A stretch of 48,563 bases of DNA from an uncultured Parafilimonas sp. (GTDB lineage: Bacteria > Bacteroidota > Bacteroidia > Chitinophagales > Chitinophagaceae): assembly GCA_937892395.1 (NCBI GenBank), contig CALAGJ010000096.1, forward strand, positions 1 to 48,563, given 5' to 3'. Made by a program: the position numbers and the translations under genes. Within the stretch, counting starts at the first letter, position 1; each line of letters starts with the position of its first letter. This document shows positions 35,975 through 44,302 of this stretch, in pieces. The notes below the pieces were generated by a model that worked only from the letters and a program-made list of their open reading frames with translations, was not told the DNA's origin and made no database searches.

Positions 35975-36895
35975 TTAATGCCTATGGTGTTTTAAAAAGA
36001 AATTGCGCAGCGCCATTACATAATCTTCATTCGTAGCAATTTGAATTAATGATGCGCCACTTTTTTTGAAACATATTTTTGCGTCTTCAATAATACGTTG
36101 ATGCTGTTGTGCATATAGTACCTGATAAGCTTTATTTGAGGTTTGGAGTAAAAAAGTATTGCCAGTTTCTGCATCCTGCACATTTACTAAGCCCACAGGT
36201 GGCAATGCCTCGTCCGACGAATCATAAATTTGCACCCCAGTAATATCATGCTTTTTGGCCGCAACCTGCAAACTATTTTGATAGCCTGCATCCGCAAAAT
36301 CGCTGAGCAGAAATACGATGCTTTTATGTTTTGAAATATTACTCAGAAAATGAAGCGCAACACTTACATCTGTATGTGCACTATGCGGTGTGGCATGCAC
36401 CATTTCTCTTACAATGGTTAACGCATGATCTTTACCCTTTTTTGGAGGAATATATTTTTCTACTTTATCAGTGAAAAAAATTAAACCCACCTTATCATTG
36501 TTGTTGACTGCTGAAAAACTCAGTACCGCAGCCATCTCTGTTATCAGATTATTTTTGGTCTGTGTTCTTGTGCCAAATAGAGTGCTAGCACTCATATCAA
36601 TCATGAAGAACACATTTCGTTCTCTTTCCTCTTCAAAAATTTTTGTATATGTGTGACCCATTCTAGCAGACACATTCCAATCAATGAATCTTACATCATC
36701 TCCTGGATAATATTCTTTCACTTCTTTGAAGGCCATACCCTGTCCTCTAAATGCGGTATGATATTCCCCAGTAAAAAGCTGTGTAGTGAGTCTGCGACTC
36801 TTAATTTCAATTTGGCGTACTTTTTTTAATAATTCTTGAACCCTATCATGAGTAGTATCAATATTCGTTTGTGGTACTTTTTTTTTCAGGAACAT
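35975..36895 (-). CDS. DUF58 domain protein
   Basis: A 306-aa cytoplasmic protein with the family hallmarks: RRLTTQLFTGEYHTAFRG, the core motif YYPGDDVRFIDWNVSARMG, then TKIFEEERERN and a VWA-like part with DMSASTLFG (a MIDAS-like D-x-S-x-S), and FLLSDFAD. DUF58 proteins normally work with a MoxR AAA+ ATPase encoded just upstream. Here the next gene upstream is lspA and no MoxR gene lies in the window, so the partner must be elsewhere or absent. It begins the DUF58-BatD-like-VWA operon. Confidence 0.93.
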   Translation of the reverse strand: MFLKKKVPQTNIDTTHDRVQELLKKVRQIEIKSRRLTTQLFTGEYHTAFRGQGMAFKEVKEYYPGDDVRFIDWNVSARMGHTYTKIFEEERERNVFFMIDMSASTLFGTRTQTKNNLITEMAAVLSFSAVNNNDKVGLIFFTDKVEKYIPPKKGKDHALTIVREMVHATPHSAHTDVSVALHFLSNISKHKSIVFLLSDFADAGYQNSLQVAAKKHDITGVQIYDSSDEALPPVGLVNVQDAETGNTFLLQTSNKAYQVLYAQQHQRIIEDAKICFKKSGASLIQIATNEDYVMALRNFFLKHHRH

Positions 36896-37000
36896 AAAAT
36901 ATCAACTGCAAATTAATTGCCATACCAATCAATAAAAAATATTTTATAAAAATAACTTACCCGGATCGTCCTAAAAATATAAATACTCGGATATAATTAG

Positions 37001-37669
37001 TTAGAGTACCTGCGCCTTGTCATCAACGGGTGCATCGGTAATAACAGTTTTGATACCCTTTGTTTCTTTTTCAGGAAAGAATCTATTTTGAAAAATCAAG
37101 AGTGTAAACACACCTGTACTAATGCTTGCATCAGCCAGATTGAATACCGGGCTAAAAAATTCAAAGGGCTCTCCACCCCAGAGTGGAAACCATTCAGGAT
37201 AATTAGATTGAACAATTGGGAAATAAAGCATATCCACTACTTTACCGTGCAGGAAACTTGTATAACCACCTTCCTCCGGCAAAAATCCGGCTATAGAGAA
37301 ATAAGTACTTTCATTGAAAATAAGTCCATAAAACATACTATCAATCAGGTTGCCCAATGCCCCTGCATATATGAGGGCTGCGCAAATAATGAAACCCCGA
37401 TGGTATTGCTTACGAATAAATCTTCTCAGGAGAAATGTGCCAAAAATTACTGCTACCAGTCTGAATAAAGTGAGGGAGAGTTTTCCCCAATCACCGCCCC
37501 ATTTTAGGCCCCATGCCATTCCTTCATTTTCAACAAAATGTAATCTAAACCAATTGCCTAAAATATTATGCTCTTCACCTATGGTGTAATTCGTTTTAAT
37601 GTAAAACTTCAAAAATTGATCAGCCAAAATGACTAACAAAATGATAAATGCAACATGTCTCCCTTTCAC
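37001..37669 (-). CDS. lspA: Lipoprotein signal peptidase (signal peptidase II)
   Basis: This aspartic peptidase removes signal peptides from prolipoproteins in the inner membrane. The chain is about 222 aa from a GTG at 37669; the frame is open to an ATG at 37715, but a perfect -7 box (37689-37696) lies inside that extension, so the later start is preferred. Motifs: DQFLKFYI in helix 1, FVENEGMAWG, GALGNLIDSMFYG with Asp110, and FNLADASISTG with Asp180. The segment between the two aspartates is about 70 residues, far longer than in Proteobacteria, as in other Bacteroidota. It serves the several lipoproteins encoded in this window. Confidence 0.93.
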   Translation of the reverse strand: MKGRHVAFIILLVILADQFLKFYIKTNYTIGEEHNILGNWFRLHFVENEGMAWGLKWGGDWGKLSLTLFRLVAVIFGTFLLRRFIRKQYHRGFIICAALIYAGALGNLIDSMFYGLIFNESTYFSIAGFLPEEGGYTSFLHGKVVDMLYFPIVQSNYPEWFPLWGGEPFEFFSPVFNLADASISTGVFTLLIFQNRFFPEKETKGIKTVITDAPVDDKAQVL

Positions 37670-37688
37670 CCCGAAATTTTTTAGGCCG

Positions 37689-37696
37689 CAAATATA
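37689..37696 (-). promoter_or_regulatory. lspA -7 box
   Basis: TATATTTG on the minus strand is an exact TAnnTTTG, 19 bases before the GTG at 37669. It falls inside the longer open frame that begins at 37717 and therefore argues for the shorter protein. Confidence 0.55.
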
Positions 37697-37930
37697 AGTG
37701 TATTGACCCCGCTGCATGGACCCTAATGCTATTTAACAGACAGAACAGTTTTAGTTTGACACTCATAGCACTTGGTATATTACCCTAATTTCCTTTCCTG
37801 CTAAGGACTATTTTTATTTCCGTTCTTTGTATCATCTTATTGTTTACCCTTAGCGCTTACTACAGTGAGAAGATATTTTGTAGATGTCTAACAAAAGCCA
37901 ACATATATTTTGACTATCATTGCTCCGTTT

Positions 37931-38743
37931 ATGTTGCAAAAAAATTTTTCTATCGTACCTGATGTTTTGTTCAAAACAAATGTATATGCTGAGGCTGCGC
38001 CAAATTATCTTGCAGTATGGTCAAATAATGATTTAGGTGAAATGGAAGCATTTGAATGGTTTCAATGGGAACTCAATGCTGATACCGCAGATGCATGCTT
38101 TGAAGAAGCACTGCAGATCAGCGAATTGCTAAGTGATCCCTTACATTTTTATTTTAATTTCCCCCATATTTCTATTTTTCCATCAGCGTATTGGAAAGAA
38201 TCTATATCTGAGCATTTTATTAGTTTGCAATATGGTGCTGCGGCAGGAAGTATGAAATTTGTACATAGTGATTGTAGCAAAAACAGAGCAATTGATTGTC
38301 GTATAGCAGAAAAAATTATTGATAGCTCAAGCAAATATTTTAAAACACTATCTGTAAACAATGCATGGTCACAAATCATTCAACATGTAGAACGTCATCT
38401 CTCCGTTGATGAAACGCTGTTGACAATGTTTTTCTACCCGGGTAGTTGCACAAATATTTTACACATTGGCGGAGAATTGCATTTCATTGGTCATGTGCTA
38501 TATCAACAACCGGAATCTGTTTTATTTTCGATTTTAAATATTTTGAAGCAGCATCAATTAACGGCATCAGATACAAAAATTAAAATAGCAGGCATGTTGG
38601 AAGCATCATCACCACTGTTTATAATGTTGTATCAATATTTAGGAAAAATTGAAATTGCATCTTATGATAAGGTAGCTGAAACAGATGCTTTTTCGGCCCT
38701 CGACTCACATATTTTATTGCCTTTTGCAGGATATCAGTCATGA
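37931..38743 (+). CDS. DUF3822 family protein
   Basis: A 270-aa protein from the ATG at 37931 (a TTG at 37910 is in frame). It matches the DUF3822 pattern: an N-terminal ribonuclease-H/actin-like fold with alternating strands (YLAVWSNN, SIFPSAYWK), a middle VNNAWSQIIQHVERHL segment, and the FFYPGSCTNILHIGGELHFIGHVLYQ block followed by NILKQHQL and KIKIAGMLE. Function is unknown. It overlaps rsmD by four bases (ATGA), the usual Bacteroidota pairing of the two genes, which suggests a link with ribosome or RNA modification (inference). Confidence 0.85.
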   Translation: MLQKNFSIVPDVLFKTNVYAEAAPNYLAVWSNNDLGEMEAFEWFQWELNADTADACFEEALQISELLSDPLHFYFNFPHISIFPSAYWKESISEHFISLQYGAAAGSMKFVHSDCSKNRAIDCRIAEKIIDSSSKYFKTLSVNNAWSQIIQHVERHLSVDETLLTMFFYPGSCTNILHIGGELHFIGHVLYQQPESVLFSILNILKQHQLTASDTKIKIAGMLEASSPLFIMLYQYLGKIEIASYDKVAETDAFSALDSHILLPFAGYQS

Positions 38744-39288
38744 GAATAATAAGTGGTAAATATGGTGGCAGAAAGTTTCATCCGCCAAATGATATGCCCT
38801 ATACCAGGCCCACTACAGATATGGCAAAAGAAGGGTTGTTTAATATTCTACATAACCGAATTGCATTGGAAGGCATAAATACACTCGATCTTTTTGGAGG
38901 TACAGGAAATATTAGTTATGAACTTGCATCCAGAGGTGCAGATAGATTGACAATTATAGAAAAAGATCCCACCATGTTTCAGTTCATTAAAAAGAACATG
39001 GAAACGCTTGGTGTAGAGCAAGTACAAATCATTAAAATAGACGTATTTGCTTATATCAATCAATGTGAGGATAAGTATGATTTTATTTTTGCAGGACCAC
39101 CTTATGCGTTGAATACGATAGATGATTTACCTGTAAGGATTATGGAAAAACAATTACTCAATGAGGATGGTCTCTTTGTTTTGGAACACACTCCACGAAA
39201 TAAGTATGAAGGCTACGCCGGGTTTGTAATGCAGCGCAATTATGGCACAACTGTATTTTCATTTTTTGAAAATAATCATGTTGAATGA
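38740..39288 (+). CDS. rsmD: 16S rRNA (guanine(966)-N(2))-methyltransferase RsmD
   Basis: The enzyme methylates G966 (E. coli numbering) of 16S rRNA using S-adenosylmethionine. The 182-aa chain is full length: RIISGKYGGRKF, the RPTTDMAKEGLFNIL segment, SAM-binding motif LDLFGGTG (49-56), then IIEKDPTMF. Motif IV reads AGPPY (Gly119 to Tyr122), where the family has (D/N)PPY/F; the first residue is changed to glycine. That position normally contacts the target amino group. The protein otherwise looks intact. It is translationally coupled to DUF3822 upstream and to bioD downstream. Confidence 0.92.
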   Translation: MRIISGKYGGRKFHPPNDMPYTRPTTDMAKEGLFNILHNRIALEGINTLDLFGGTGNISYELASRGADRLTIIEKDPTMFQFIKKNMETLGVEQVQIIKIDVFAYINQCEDKYDFIFAGPPYALNTIDDLPVRIMEKQLLNEDGLFVLEHTPRNKYEGYAGFVMQRNYGTTVFSFFENNHVE

Positions 39289-39929
39289 GACCGATTTTTA
39301 TTACTGGCATAGGAACGGATATCGGCAAAACTGTTGTATCTGCTATAGTTACTCAGGCACTCCATGCTTCCTATTGGAAACCCATACAAGCGGGATTTGA
39401 AAATGGTACAGATGCTCAAATAGTGGACAGTCTTACAGATGGTGCAGTGAATACATTCCCAGAAATGTATATGTTGAAAATGCCCGCCTCACCTCATATA
39501 GCTGCTCATGCTGAAAATATTGAAATTAGTATAGATACCATACATAAAAAATACCTTGAAATTGACTCGAATAATTTACTTGTTATAGAAGGAGCAGGAG
39601 GATTGTTGGTACCCTTAAACGAGCATGAAACCGTAGCCGATTTAATACTTGCTATAGATGCCATTGTGATACTGGTAAGTAGAAATTATTTGGGCAGCAT
39701 CAATCATAGCTTACTGACTGCTGATGTTTGTAAAAGCAAGGGAATTACTGTGGCAGGTTGGGTGTTTACAGATTCTTATCTGAATTATGAAGCGGATATT
39801 GTGAGAAGAACAGATATTCCTTTAATTGGCTCCATTCCTTTTACACAAGCCATGCATCAAAGCTTCATTATAGCACAAGCAGCTGTAATAAAAGATAAGT
39901 TATATAGAATAATTATTGACCTTCAGTAA
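39285..39929 (+). CDS. bioD: Dethiobiotin synthetase
   Basis: BioD closes the ureido ring of dethiobiotin from 7,8-diaminopelargonic acid, CO2 and ATP. The 214-aa protein has the P-loop GIGTDIGKT (8-16), the YWKPIQAG motif with the conserved Lys, SPHIAAHAE, and the EGAGGLLVPLN motif; the lengths match the family. It overlaps rsmD by four bases, and its 3' end overlaps the convergent plsX gene by 17 bases. No other biotin gene is in the window, so the rest of the pathway lies elsewhere. Confidence 0.95.
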   Translation: MRPIFITGIGTDIGKTVVSAIVTQALHASYWKPIQAGFENGTDAQIVDSLTDGAVNTFPEMYMLKMPASPHIAAHAENIEISIDTIHKKYLEIDSNNLLVIEGAGGLLVPLNEHETVADLILAIDAIVILVSRNYLGSINHSLLTADVCKSKGITVAGWVFTDSYLNYEADIVRRTDIPLIGSIPFTQAMHQSFIIAQAAVIKDKLYRIIIDLQ

Positions 39930-40872
39930 CATCGCTGAAAGCTTCTGTAATTTTTTGGCAAAGATTGGTTTCAATCATTTTTTGGGCGAGGATGAGCATA
40001 TTACAAAATGCCCTTGCATTGCTGATACCATGCCCTATGAGCACCGGTTTATTGATACCTAAAATGGGAGTACCACCATAATTTTCATAGTGGAAACGCT
40101 TCATGAAGCTATCGTTTTGCAATTGTCTGCTTTGAGCTGCATCATATACAGATTCAACCATTTTAAGCACTATATTTCCAACAAAGCCATCGCATACAAT
40201 TACGTCCACTTTTGAATGTAGCACATCACGGCCTTCTACATTGCCAATAAAGTTGAGCTTTTCATTGGCCTTCAATAACGGGTAGGTAGCTTGGGTAAGC
40301 GTATTGCCTTTGCCTTCTTCTTCTCCAATGTTGAGTAATCCAATTTTTGGTTGGTCAATATCCAAAATACATTCTGCATATATTTTTCCGAGTAAGGCAA
40401 ACTGATCAAGTTGTTGGGGTTTACATTCCGCATTTAAACCTACATCTACCACAAGTCCGGTACCGCCCCCAATTTTTGGCATCAGTGTGGCAATGGTTGG
40501 CCTCAATATACCTTTAATGGGTTTTATGGTAAACATGGCACCTACCAGCATGGCACCAGTATTGCCAGCACTGATAAATGCATCTGCTTTGGCAGTACTT
40601 AGTAGTTCAAAACCTTTGGCTAAACTGCTATTGGGCTTGTCTTTAAAAGCTTTGGTAGGATGTTCATTGTAACCGATAACATCAGTAGTAGGAACAAGTG
40701 TTATCTGTTCGGTAGAAATATTATGCGCTTGAAAAAGAGCAAGAAGGGTGTCTTCGTGACCAGTACAAATAATATGAGCCGGATGATCTTGCTCACTGAA
40801 ATAAAGTTGCAAACCTTTTACAGCTTGCAAAGGGGCAAAATCACCACCCATTAAATCAATAGCAATATTCAT
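39913..40872 (-). CDS. plsX: Phosphate acyltransferase PlsX
   Basis: PlsX makes acyl-phosphate from acyl-ACP for phospholipid synthesis. The 319-aa chain begins with IAIDLMGGDFAP and contains SAGNTGAMLVGAMF, GLVVDVGLNAECKP, LLNIGEEEGKGN, CDGFVGNIVLKMVES and GISNARAFCNM, covering the whole family. It is the third gene of yceD-rpmF-plsX, 24 bases after rpmF, the classical arrangement. Its end overlaps the convergent bioD by 17 bases. The initiating fabH/fabD genes that often follow are not here. Confidence 0.97.
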   Translation of the reverse strand: MNIAIDLMGGDFAPLQAVKGLQLYFSEQDHPAHIICTGHEDTLLALFQAHNISTEQITLVPTTDVIGYNEHPTKAFKDKPNSSLAKGFELLSTAKADAFISAGNTGAMLVGAMFTIKPIKGILRPTIATLMPKIGGGTGLVVDVGLNAECKPQQLDQFALLGKIYAECILDIDQPKIGLLNIGEEEGKGNTLTQATYPLLKANEKLNFIGNVEGRDVLHSKVDVIVCDGFVGNIVLKMVESVYDAAQSRQLQNDSFMKRFHYENYGGTPILGINKPVLIGHGISNARAFCNMLILAQKMIETNLCQKITEAFSDVTEGQ

Positions 40873-40896
40873 CCGGCTATCAAGATATAGTTAGAA

Positions 40897-41091
40897 TTAC
40901 GCTTTGTTTGGAGCCTTTTCTGCTACTACTTTTCCTTTGTAGAAGAGCTTACCTTCACTCACGTGGGCACGGTGGCGCACATGAATTTCACCAGTAGTAG
41001 AATCTTTACTCAGTGTAACTTCTTCTGCTACATAATGCGTTCTTCTTTTTGCGCTGCGCTGCTGTGAGTGCCTGCGTTTTGGATTTGGCAT
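40897..41091 (-). CDS. rpmF: 50S ribosomal protein L32
   Basis: The 64-aa chain starts with PNPKRRHSQQRSAKRRTHY, the L32 signature, followed by HVRHRAHVSEGKLFYKGK. The zinc-binding Cys pairs of some L32 forms are absent, so this is a cysteine-free form. It lies between yceD (17 bases upstream) and plsX (24 bases downstream). Confidence 0.97.
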   Translation of the reverse strand: MPNPKRRHSQQRSAKRRTHYVAEEVTLSKDSTTGEIHVRHRAHVSEGKLFYKGKVVAEKAPNKA

Positions 41092-41108
41092 ATTTTCTTA
41101 TTTTAAAA

Positions 41109-41657
41109 TTATGAATCTGTTTTTTTAAATTTCTTTAATTGTTGCATTAAAGGATTGTTATGTTCTTTTGAAGCTTCATTTTCCATATTGGCCAATTTCA
41201 TCAATACTTCATTATTACATTGAGGCCCACCCATATCTTTTTCTGCACATCTTTTTTGCATGGGAATGCTTAGTGTAACAAACTCGTGTATCCAATCTGC
41301 CAAATGCAAATGACTTTCTCCCTTACTGATATAATACACATCAGGATCTTCTTCCTGATGATTTAACTCATCGGGGTTGTCAACTAACTTGATCATCATT
41401 TTGTATTCTTCCCAGAGCTGCAATCGAAGGGGGTTTCCACATCGGTCGCAACCTGTTTGCACCCATCCATCAATATCAAATGACAAAAGCATAAAATTAT
41501 TTTTTTTGTCTAATGTCAATTGAATTTTTGCTGCGCAAGATTCAAAATCATGATTACCAAAATTTGCAAAGAACTTATCATCCACCTCAAATTCAAAACT
41601 ATGAATACCGGGTTTGAGCCCAACAAATGCAATTTCAAAGGCTCTACGGAAATTCAT
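41109..41657 (-). CDS. YceD/DUF177 family protein
   Basis: YceD is linked with 23S rRNA accumulation and is commonly encoded before rpmF. The ATG at 41657 gives 182 aa; the longer frame to 41708 is ruled out by a promoter between. Conserved points are the GWVQTGCDRCGNPLRLQL motif with a Cys-x-x-Cys, a DPDVYYIS region and the LSIPMQKRC segment near the C-terminus, with further cysteines near 150 (CAEKDMGGPQCNNE) that may bind zinc. It is the first gene of the yceD-rpmF-plsX operon. Confidence 0.9.
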   Translation of the reverse strand: MNFRRAFEIAFVGLKPGIHSFEFEVDDKFFANFGNHDFESCAAKIQLTLDKKNNFMLLSFDIDGWVQTGCDRCGNPLRLQLWEEYKMMIKLVDNPDELNHQEEDPDVYYISKGESHLHLADWIHEFVTLSIPMQKRCAEKDMGGPQCNNEVLMKLANMENEASKEHNNPLMQQLKKFKKTDS

Positions 41658-41677
41658 CCTCAAAATTTTTGGGGCGG

Positions 41678-41709
41678 CAAAAGTAGGGGAATACAAGCGA
41701 GTATCCAAA
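41678..41709 (-). promoter_or_regulatory. Promoter of the yceD-rpmF-plsX operon
   Basis: TTTG (41706-41709) and TACTTTTG (41678-41685) on the minus strand, 20 bases apart, form an exact match to the Bacteroidota -33/-7 promoter. The -7 box lies 20 bases before the yceD ATG at 41657. Confidence 0.8.
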
Positions 41710-41764
41710 CAAATTATGGGGTTAAAAAGAATCCTTTGTTTAAAAAAGTACTATCCTTCAACAT

Positions 41765-41796
41765 GAAAATCCCCCACCTTTCAGCAGGGGAAATTC
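41765..41796 (-). terminator. Possible hairpin terminator after the isoaspartyl peptidase gene
   Basis: A 10-bp imperfect inverted repeat (41765-41774 with 41787-41796, two mismatches) with a G/C core. On the minus strand it lies 16 bases past the peptidase stop but has only ATTTTC as tail. Confidence 0.35.
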
Positions 41797-41812
41797 TCAT
41801 GTGCAAGACTCT

Positions 41813-42760
41813 TTATTTATATATGGCAACAATTTTTTCTCCTTCGCTGCTTTGGGCAGCTCTATACATTCCTGTACTGTTTAATACCATTGCAAAATTG
41901 CCCTGTGCATCTACTCCAATCATGCCACCTTCGCCGCCTAAATTAACTAATTTATCGTTTACAACATAATCCATTGCATCCTGAAGGTTCATTCCTTTAT
42001 ACTCCATTAAACAACTTACATCATACGCAGCTACACTTCTGATAAACAACTCACCATGCCCGGTACAGCTGATGGCACATGTTTTATTATTGGCATAAGT
42101 GCCACAACCTATGAGTGGACTATCTCCAATTCTGCCAAATTTTTTATTGGTCATACCCCCAGTAGAAGTGGCACCTGCTATATTACCATGACTATCGCAG
42201 GCCACAGCACCCACAGTGCCAAATTTTTTATCCCGCATCAGTTCTTCCAATCTTTGATGGGTGTGGTCCAAAGAATAATTATCACTATCTCTTATTGCTT
42301 TCCATTGATCATAACGGAATTGCGAAAAGAAAAAATCATCGGGCTCTAATTTGACACCTTGTTTTATGGCAAAATCATTGGCCCCCTTGCCGCTTAAAAA
42401 CACATGGTTGCTATTGCGCATTACTTCAGTGGCCAATTCTATCGGATTGCGCACATTGCGTATAGCTGCCACAGCTCCTGCTTCTAACTTACTACCATCC
42501 ATGATGGCAGCATCCATTTCCTGCACACCTTTTTTGGTAAATACAGAACCTCGGCCGGCATTAAATAAAAGATTGTCTTCTAAAATAACAACGGCAGCTT
42601 TTACAGCATTTACGGCTGTGCCACCTTCTTCCAATACGGCATAAGCACCTTGTAGTGCTTCATCTAATCCTTCCATATATGCAGCTTCTAATTCTGCACT
42701 CATATCTGATTTTAAAATGGTGCCTGCACCTCCATGTATTACAATTGAAAATTTGGACAT
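41813..42760 (-). CDS. Isoaspartyl peptidase / plant-type L-asparaginase
   Basis: An Ntn-hydrolase precursor that self-cleaves to expose a threonine, cleaving isoaspartyl dipeptides and asparagine. The ATG at 42760 gives 315 aa, starting SKFSIVIHGGAGTI as in the family. Other motifs are NAGRGSVF, EMDAAIMDG, the processing site FGTVGAVACD with Thr182 as nucleophile, GRIGDSPLIGCGTY and TGHGE. No signal peptide is present, so it acts in the cytoplasm. It is a single-gene unit between yceD and the kinase gene. The frame to 42868 is unsupported. Confidence 0.93.
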   Translation of the reverse strand: MSKFSIVIHGGAGTILKSDMSAELEAAYMEGLDEALQGAYAVLEEGGTAVNAVKAAVVILEDNLLFNAGRGSVFTKKGVQEMDAAIMDGSKLEAGAVAAIRNVRNPIELATEVMRNSNHVFLSGKGANDFAIKQGVKLEPDDFFFSQFRYDQWKAIRDSDNYSLDHTHQRLEELMRDKKFGTVGAVACDSHGNIAGATSTGGMTNKKFGRIGDSPLIGCGTYANNKTCAISCTGHGELFIRSVAAYDVSCLMEYKGMNLQDAMDYVVNDKLVNLGGEGGMIGVDAQGNFAMVLNSTGMYRAAQSSEGEKIVAIYK

Positions 42761-42941
42761 TTTTTTAGTTTTTGGGCCGCCTTTTATGAAAAGCCTGCAA
42801 TGATTCTTGTGATTTATTCCTATGAATAATGTATTAGGATACCGCATGCGAAAGTACACACCAACCACATATAGAAGTTCTAAAAATTTGCCGAAAGCAT
42901 TAGTGCATCATCAAGCAATCCGAAAATAGTTTGCAGGATAA

Positions 42942-43931
42942 TTAATCTAATATGCGCATACACTCTTGGAGCAGTTTTTCTTTTTGAATAGCCACAGTGC
43001 CTACTTCCTCACAAACAAGGCCACCGGCTATATTGGCTATTTCTGCTGCAAGTATAATATCTCTACAAGCTGCATATACTAATGAAGCTACAGCAATTAC
43101 CGTATCCCCTGCTCCACTTACATCTGCAATGCTTCTTTTATGAGATGGTATGATGCGGTGGAAATTGCCCTTTTGTAAAAACACACCTTTTTCTGATAGG
43201 GTTATGAAAGAAATTTTGTGCTCCAGTTGATCGTGCATTTGGTGATGAATGTCTGATAGTATTTCCTCCGTAACTTCATCAAAAATAAGATTGAACGCCT
43301 CTTTTACCTCCTTTACATTTGGCTTAAAGATATCTGCATGTTTGTATGCAAAAAAGTTTTTACGTTTTGGGTCAACTGCAGTAGCTACACCCTGATCTCT
43401 ACAAATGCCAATCATGGCGGATATTAGATCAGCAGTTAGTACACCTTTATTATAATCTTCAAAAATAACCACACCGGGTTGATACCTTTTTACATAAGTG
43501 ATGAAATTGCTAAAGAGTTGTTCTTTATCATCATCACTGATATCATCTGTTATTTCGCTATCCATACGCAGCATTTGCTGGCTGCGGCTTATAATCCTTG
43601 TTTTGTGGGTAGTAATGCGACTGCGACTACTTACCATAAACTTTGTATCAATATTTTGCTGCATGAGCAGTTCTGTAAGCAGCTCCCCTTCCCTATCATC
43701 GCCCAGTACGCTAAACAATGTGGTTTGTGCGCCAAGTGAAACCGTATTCAAAGCCACATTGCCTGCACCACCTATACGATGCTCACTTTTTTTCTTACTG
43801 ACTACTGGCACAGGTGCCTCCGGCGATATACGCTCTACCACGCCCCACCAGTAGCTATCCAGCATGACATCGCCCACCACAGCCACTTTTTGTGCAGCAC
43901 AATCCTGAAAAATTTTTTGCAGATGACTCAT
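42942..43931 (-). CDS. HldE/RfaE1-type PfkB sugar kinase (D-glycero-beta-D-manno-heptose-7-phosphate kinase-like)
   Basis: A 329-aa ribokinase-fold enzyme resembling the N-terminal kinase half of HldE/RfaE, which phosphorylates heptose 7-phosphate in ADP-heptose synthesis for LPS. Visible features are VVGDVMLDSYWWG, RISPEAPVPVV, the IGGAGNVALN glycine motif, FEDYNKGVLT, VDPKRKNF, KPNVKEV and the catalytic DVSGAGDT with Asp276. The nucleotidyltransferase half is missing, so it matches RfaE1 or a kinase used for another sugar. No other heptose gene is nearby. Two -7 boxes lie upstream at 43937 and 43951. Confidence 0.88.
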   Translation of the reverse strand: MSHLQKIFQDCAAQKVAVVGDVMLDSYWWGVVERISPEAPVPVVSKKKSEHRIGGAGNVALNTVSLGAQTTLFSVLGDDREGELLTELLMQQNIDTKFMVSSRSRITTHKTRIISRSQQMLRMDSEITDDISDDDKEQLFSNFITYVKRYQPGVVIFEDYNKGVLTADLISAMIGICRDQGVATAVDPKRKNFFAYKHADIFKPNVKEVKEAFNLIFDEVTEEILSDIHHQMHDQLEHKISFITLSEKGVFLQKGNFHRIIPSHKRSIADVSGAGDTVIAVASLVYAACRDIILAAEIANIAGGLVCEEVGTVAIQKEKLLQECMRILD

Positions 43932-43950
43932 ACAAACAAATATATAAGCG

Positions 43951-43958
43951 CAAATATA
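43951..43958 (-). promoter_or_regulatory. Candidate -7 boxes of the sugar kinase gene
   Basis: TATATTTG occurs on the minus strand at 43951-43958, and again at 43937-43944 where it ends 5 bases before the ATG. Only the first leaves room for a leader. No good -33 partner was seen. Confidence 0.45.
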
Positions 43959-43989
43959 TGGGAGGGTATATGGTTAAGTATATTCTTGC

Positions 43990-44010
43990 ACCCTTCGGGC
44001 AATTTATGCA
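43990..44010. repeat. Partial copy of the dispersed intergenic repeat
   Basis: CCCTTCGGGCAAT followed by TTATGCA repeats the core of the element at 47415-47438 with a two-base gap. It lies between the kinase and deoxyhypusine-synthase-like genes. Confidence 0.4.
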
Positions 44011-44082
44011 GAATATGGATGTTGAAAAAATACCATACCATGAGGTATTTATTGTGATGCAAGTTCAAGTAATAAATGCAAC

Positions 44083-44145
44083 AGCTTACTACCTTGAGGG
44101 AACTTCGTTTCGCTACGCTCCAGTTCGTTCCCGCAAGGTAGAGCT
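44083..44145. repeat. Long imperfect hairpin element
   Basis: Nested inverted repeats: AGCT with AGCT at the ends, CTACCTTG (44089-44096) with CAAGGTAG (44134-44141), and GGGAAC (44098-44103) with GTTCCC (44127-44132). They enclose a TTCGTTTCGCTACGCTCC loop that can itself pair. It is G/C-richer than the surroundings. REP-like or transposon-end origin is possible. The remainder of 43959-44254 holds no supported gene. Confidence 0.7.
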
Positions 44146-44254
44146 AAAAAAACGACCTTTGTAATTACTACATGACAAAGAGGTTTAATCAGCTCACCCT
44201 TGTGCAAAGATGTCAATTTGAAGCACAACTTAAAGCAGAAAAAACTAAATACGT

Positions 44255-44283
44255 TTTGGCGATGTTTGATATCTATACATTTG
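44255..44283 (+). promoter_or_regulatory. Promoter of the deoxyhypusine-synthase-like gene
   Basis: TTTG (44255-44258) and TACATTTG (44276-44283) are 17 bases apart, an exact -33/-7 pair, and the -7 box ends 19 bases before the ATG at 44303. Confidence 0.75.
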
Positions 44284-44302
44284 TGGCCAAAAAAAATTGT
44301 AT

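Noticed and set aside
37070..37470. Plus-strand ORFs in the lspA region
   Set aside because: Antisense to lspA with no independent support.
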